A DNA stretch of 64,000 nt from Lepidurus packardi (taxonomy: Eukaryota; Arthropoda; Branchiopoda; Notostraca; Triopsidae): positions 13,594,024 through 13,658,023 of the forward strand of contig JAKZAN010000001.1 of assembly GCA_023053545.1 (NCBI GenBank), written 5' to 3'. This document shows positions 45,429 to 64,000 of this stretch, piece after piece (position 1 is the stretch's first letter; every line of letters begins with the position of its first letter). The notes under the pieces were generated by a model that saw nothing but the letters and a program-made list of their open reading frames with translations, searched no databases and was not told the DNA's origin. The translations under genes were made by a program, and so were the position numbers.

Positions 45429-48400
45429 ATGGAACTTGAAAATGCTTCCGAAAAACAGGGATATTTACGCCAATCCTTTGATACGAAACATTTGAGCCAA
45501 CTGGGAGAAGCGCAGGCCAAGGTTAGTCTTTTTTTTTTTTACTTCGCACTTGCTTGTTTTGCCCTCATGGGAGGAAATTCATTTCTTCTGCTTATCACCT
45601 GTACTCTGGATATGTTAGTTTCCATATCCCCACATGATATCAAAATGCCAAAGGCAATTCTGGCCATATAAATGATCGCATCATTTCAGTTGCATGGTAA
45701 TAATCGAGAGATTGGCTTGGGAAATGAAAAAGTAAACTAAAGTATCTCTAATTCCTGAGATTGTTAGCTTATATGAGCTTAGTCTGGTGAATGGTAGCAA
45801 ATCCGACTAATGCCGAGATTACTTAATAAGTGCTGACAACTGCACATGAGCCTGTTGCTGCGCAGGCGCATGTCCATAGCAATACTGCGAACTGCCAAAG
45901 AACTAACCTCACCTAATAATGCTGGCTAATGTCCCGGTTTTGTATGTGGCTTGAGTAGCTTCTAAGACAATTAACCATGAATCGTAAGTCTTTCCGGTTC
46001 ACCTTCTTTACAACTACGCCTTATCTTTTGGCGAATTGATATTTGGAGCGATGCCCGTTTGACGCTAAAAAAATAACTCTTTCGCTTTTATGAAAATTCT
46101 TATGGGAAACAGCTTATCGCAGCTGGCTTGTCTGTTTAAAAGAACTTATGCTTAAGTGGTACTTGGGGTTGCTTGTGCTTATCTGTGAAGCCCCATCGTG
46201 TCTGCATCAGTTGCCATTTTGAATACTTCGCACCCTCTTATATTCATGACTTGTTGATACCATCTCCAGGGTCTGTCGCAGTCCCAGGAACTCGCCCAAC
46301 AATGGACCCGATATAAAACGGATTATGTAGCGCTTAGCACACGGCTCAGTACCTTGGCTGACAAAGTTTCCTATGACGTCATGGTCCCATTAAGTCCCTT
46401 AGCCTTGGTTCCCGGCCGCTTAAAACACACCAACGAGGTCTTGGTTCTTTTAGGCGATAATTGGTTTGCCGAACGTTCCACTGTCCAAGCCAAGGAAATC
46501 GTTGAGCGCAGAATCAAACGTAACGTTGTCTAGTTTCTACCTTCCTTTTACTAGTTCTTTTTCACTAGTTCTTTTTAATGCTCAGTAATTGGTATCTCAC
46601 GTTACGTCTTGCAGAGTGTGATGAAATGCTAGATAAGTTAGAAAAGGAGCAGGAATTGTATTCTTCCTGGCATCAGCAAACGGCTGCGATTCAGAAAGAA
46701 ATTCTGCAACCCGAAGGCAGTGCCGAAATCGTGGAACAGTTTAATGAAGACCAAGAAAAGCATTGGCGAGGTTGGTCCCTTTAATTAAAAAAAAAAAAAT
46801 CTTTCAAATCTGTTCCCGACAATGTGTGGTTTTACCCAAGCCAATTTTTTCCCTCAGAACAACATCGCGTCAAGGTCAAATCCTATTATGAGAAAATGGC
46901 TCAAATGCGACAACAGAGGAAAGAGCGAGAAGCAAAAAGAGAACAGAATACAGAGTCTGACTTATGGGCACGACTCGACGAATTGGAACTCCAGGAGGAG
47001 TTGGAGGAAGAGTTAGACAGGTCCGCTTTTGTACAGTTCATGTGTAATTATTAGTATTTTTTTTAATTCATTTTGAAACTTCTTTCATTAAGGCCACGGT
47101 TACTCAAGTAGTTGAACTTTTTCGTCAAAAGATGGCACTGAAGTCATACCATTCTATCGTGGGAATTATGCAACTTGAAGCAAAAATTTAAAAGAAATTT
47201 GAAAAATTCTTTTTGTTAACAAATATTTGGATAAAAATAGCTGAAAACGCTGCGTCAAGATATTTAGATATATAATTTTAAGATTTAGATATGTGCATAA
47301 TTCGCATGATATAGCAACACGTTCTCCGGATTTAGTGACAAAACGGTGTAATGTATTCTCGCTTTCGACAGTGACACTAGTGTGTCAGTTTTTGAACAAC
47401 GCAATTTTTTCGGCTAGTGGAGTGAAAGAAAGTACATACTGTATCCCGCTGCCAAAAAAGACACTAATGTGTCAATTTTGGACACTGAATTTTTATTTTT
47501 TTTCAGCTAATGGAGTGAAAGGAAGTGCAAGTTTTAACGATTCTCATCAACGAAAGCTGACGAGAATCGTTAACCTAAGCTAACTTAACTTCATGCATTT
47601 CCATTCCAACTACCAATTTTACTCGACTGACACCCGTTTGTCATTCTTTTCCCAAAGAACGTTTTTCAACAATATGACACGCCTAGTGTCATTTTAACCT
47701 CGGGGTTTTGAAACCGGAAAACCTGTTGGGTACACGGGTATGACATTAGTGCTATCTTTTGACAAACAAGATCAACTACTTGTAGTACACTTGCACACAA
47801 TTTTTTCACAATTTTCTTTAATTATTAGTGTATTTTTATACTATTATTTCAAACTATTTAATTCTATTCTATTATTATTATTTGTATATAAGAAGAATTA
47901 TATAGGCGTTTAGCTGAGAGCTTTCTTGCTTTTTTAGAGAGGAAGGTGATGACGATAGTTCGGGAGACGACGAGTCGTATAACTCGGAAGACGAAATGGT
48001 TATTCACGACGAACCAATTACCCCAGAACGTTCTTCAGAAGTTCTTCCCCAGCGCGAAATGGCTCTTCCGGTTCCGCAGATTCCCACCAAAGCTCCCAAC
48101 ACTCTCCTGCAAGTTGGCACCAAGCCTAGAAAGAAGGTTTCCTTTTCGTCGCTCGCAAATGTAGCGATTTTGGCGGAAGAGCCAGAGCCTAATAGCCCTA
48201 CCCAGGCCGGAGAACCTCGCATAATTCATTTCCGCCATTCCAGTGCCTTGACCGCTTCACCCGAGGAGCCAGATCCTAACGACGAACCCTCTTTTCACGA
48301 CCCGGGTGACATATTCCACCACTTTCAACCCCACCTTTCCCCACCCAAGTCGATTCTGAAAGTCAAGCAGTCGACTGCACCCACCAATCCCGAGCCTCCG

Positions 48401-48565
48401 CCGTCGCCTAGGGTAACCGAAGCAGATTCCGCCAGTGCTGTGAAAAGCGAAGTGGTCGAGAAATTGCCTACTCTCGCCACACCCCCTACTGTGTCGGTGA
48501 GTCCCGCCTATCAGCGTCCGACGAGTCGCTTTAAAGCTGCCAAATTAGCCAGCAAATCTCAGTAA
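45429..48565 (+). CDS. URI1: Unconventional prefoldin RPB5 interactor 1
   Basis: Five exons: 45429-45521, 46270-46519, 46615-46770, 46858-47020 and 47938-48565, 429 residues (human about 535). The N-terminal prefoldin-like domain (about 30-165) has YVALSTRLSTLADKVSYDVM, GRLKHTNEVLVLLGDNWFAE and a helix ending LEKEQELYSSW. The Rpb5-binding segment follows with SDLWARLDELELQEELEEEL. The C-terminal exon is acidic, then Ser/Pro-rich, with KVSF at residues 287-290 (a PP1-docking RVxF form) and PPKSILKV, the conserved URI-box-type motif. URI1 joins the R2TP/PAQosome complex that assembles RNA polymerases and PIKK kinases. Intron 4 (917 bp) is enlarged by an inserted dispersed repeat; the other introns are 87-748 bp. 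The stop overlaps an AATAAA. Confidence 0.94.
47310..47775 (+). repeat. Dispersed repeat family 1, copy B (inside URI1 intron 4)
   Basis: Homologous to 36690-37205 in inverted orientation; shared words include GTGTAATGTAT, CTAATGGAGTGAAAG, GAATCGTTAACCTAAGCTAA, GCATTTCCATTCCAACTACC and CCCGTTTGTCATT. TGACA-N6-TGTCA dyads lie at 47372-47387 and 47628-47643, a one-mismatch version at 47459-47474 and a 7-nt-spacer version at 47675-47691. Copy B lacks a segment of about 50 nt carrying one dyad in copy A. The ends are approximate. Confidence 0.7.
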
Positions 48566-48569
48566 TAAA
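48564..48569 (+). terminator. Poly(A) signal overlapping the URI1 stop
   Basis: AATAAA begins in the TAA stop codon itself (CAGTAATAAAAG). If it is used, the 3' untranslated region would be only a few tens of bases. Confidence 0.4.
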
Positions 48570-49561
48570 AGAAACTTAATGCTTAAAGATTTCCAAGATC
48601 CTTGGCTTGTTCTGTATACCAGTGTCGCGTCAGACCGTTATCAAATGTATGTACAAAGAATGAGAAAGTGAAGAGTCCAAAGAGGGGGGGGGAGAAGGGT
48701 TGGAAGTAACACTTCTCGATGTCGCACTTCACAGAGAAAAAGGCATATATGGATTTTTCTTTCATGCAAGGTATTTTTTTTTCTTTTACTATATTAAAAA
48801 AGAATTAAATATTTAAAAGAGAACTGGGATGTACCCAAAGAAAACTCTTTCTTTCCTTCTTTTTCCATGAAAAGCCTTCTCTACCCTGCCAAAAGTAGGG
48901 TGACGTCATCGACGTGACTTCTGGGAAGAAACTTGGTAACTTCTTCCCTTCTTTTTCTTAAATATTAGGAGCAAAAAAGCTACGAAACTAAAAAAAAAAC
49001 GATGATTACTTGTTCCATTACCTGAACTTTTAAGCCTCGCTAATTTTGAAATGATTTTTTTTTAAATATACAAATTTAGACAAGAAATTAGTGAAGAAAT
49101 AAGTTTCTTTCTTCTTACAGTCAACCCGCTCGAAAAAAAATAAAACAACTGGCCCGCAGATGTATAATTTATCTTAAGTTAAGTGAGAAATCTAAAAAGG
49201 AACTGTTACATTGGGGAAGAGAAGCTCGTTCGTAATCTTTTCCATCACCGTTATCGACTTAGGGACAATCTTTGGGAATGGGGGACAACAACAAACTGGG
49301 ATAAAAGAATCGCAGTAAATACTTTATCGCAAAAGGAGACTTTTTCAATTGAAAGAAAATAGAGAGAGAGAGATGGGAGACGAAGGACTAGTATTAATAT
49401 AAACGCCAGCAGGGAACTTGGTCAAGTGGGAATAGATTGATTTTCTGACATTATTGGGCGGGTCCAAGCTCAACCCAGCGTCGGTTTATCATCCTGAAGC
49501 GGCGAAGCAAAAGTGGAGGCTGTGTCCCGGATGTGGATGGAGCACAACCTTTATCGTTTTG
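48566..49561. other. URI1-CMIP convergent intergenic region
   Basis: About 1 kb between two converging 3' ends. It is AT-rich, with a G-run near 48.69 kb and a short AG repeat near 49.36 kb. It should hold the CMIP 3' untranslated region. No gene or RNA is evident. Confidence 0.45.

Positions 49562-64000
<14,439 letters not shown>

Overview
The window is nuclear DNA of an animal, read from its spliced genes. At least ten genes have introns, many of only 60-90 nt, with GT-AG borders. The recognised proteins form a bilaterian set: HNF4, G-protein alpha-o, CMIP, LTA4 hydrolase, CHMP4, URI1, RANBP9/10, PUS3, GINS3, TCF25 and a GILT-type thiol reductase. Compact genes, an arthropod-like HNF4 ligand-binding domain and short TTAGG-type runs suggest an arthropod, perhaps a small crustacean such as a water flea. 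That assignment is inference. There are no operons, CRISPR arrays, tRNA or rRNA genes that I can see.

Layout. 1-10.8 kb is gene-poor and rich in tandem repeats; two phase-compatible exons suggest an unidentified minus-strand gene with long introns that leaves the window on the left. 11.5-20.1 kb is compact housekeeping DNA: TCF25 (+), GILT (+), PUS3 (-), GINS3 (+). 20.2-35.7 kb holds two minus-strand regulators, HNF4 and G alpha-o; the latter has introns up to 3 kb. 35.7-38.1 kb is intergenic, with copy A of a dispersed repeat and a 112-codon orphan ORF. 38.1-48.6 kb is compact again: RANBP9/10 (-), LTA4H (+), CHMP4 (-), URI1 (+), in two divergent pairs with short shared promoter regions. 49.5-60.9 kb is one large minus-strand gene, CMIP, with an unusual N-terminal extension of about 660 residues. 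60.9-64 kb shows no coding sequence and carries a repeat also found inside CMIP.

The genes have unrelated cell functions: translation quality control, lysosomal thiol chemistry, tRNA modification, replication, transcription, GPCR signalling, ubiquitin-ligase scaffolding, peptide/leukotriene metabolism, ESCRT-III and the prefoldin-like R2TP complex. Their proximity looks like ordinary packing, not a pathway cluster. Exon borders were placed by eye from splice consensus, reading phase and remembered homologues, and every gene model below closes in frame. The less ordinary observations are two dispersed repeat families (one carrying TGACA-N6-TGTCA dyads, one starting with a CTCF-like core), a palindromic 80-bp tandem pair filling a CMIP intron, a GC-AG intron in the HNF4 DNA-binding domain, possible alternative HNF4 N-termini, and a Tyr-to-Phe change at a mechanistic position of LTA4H.
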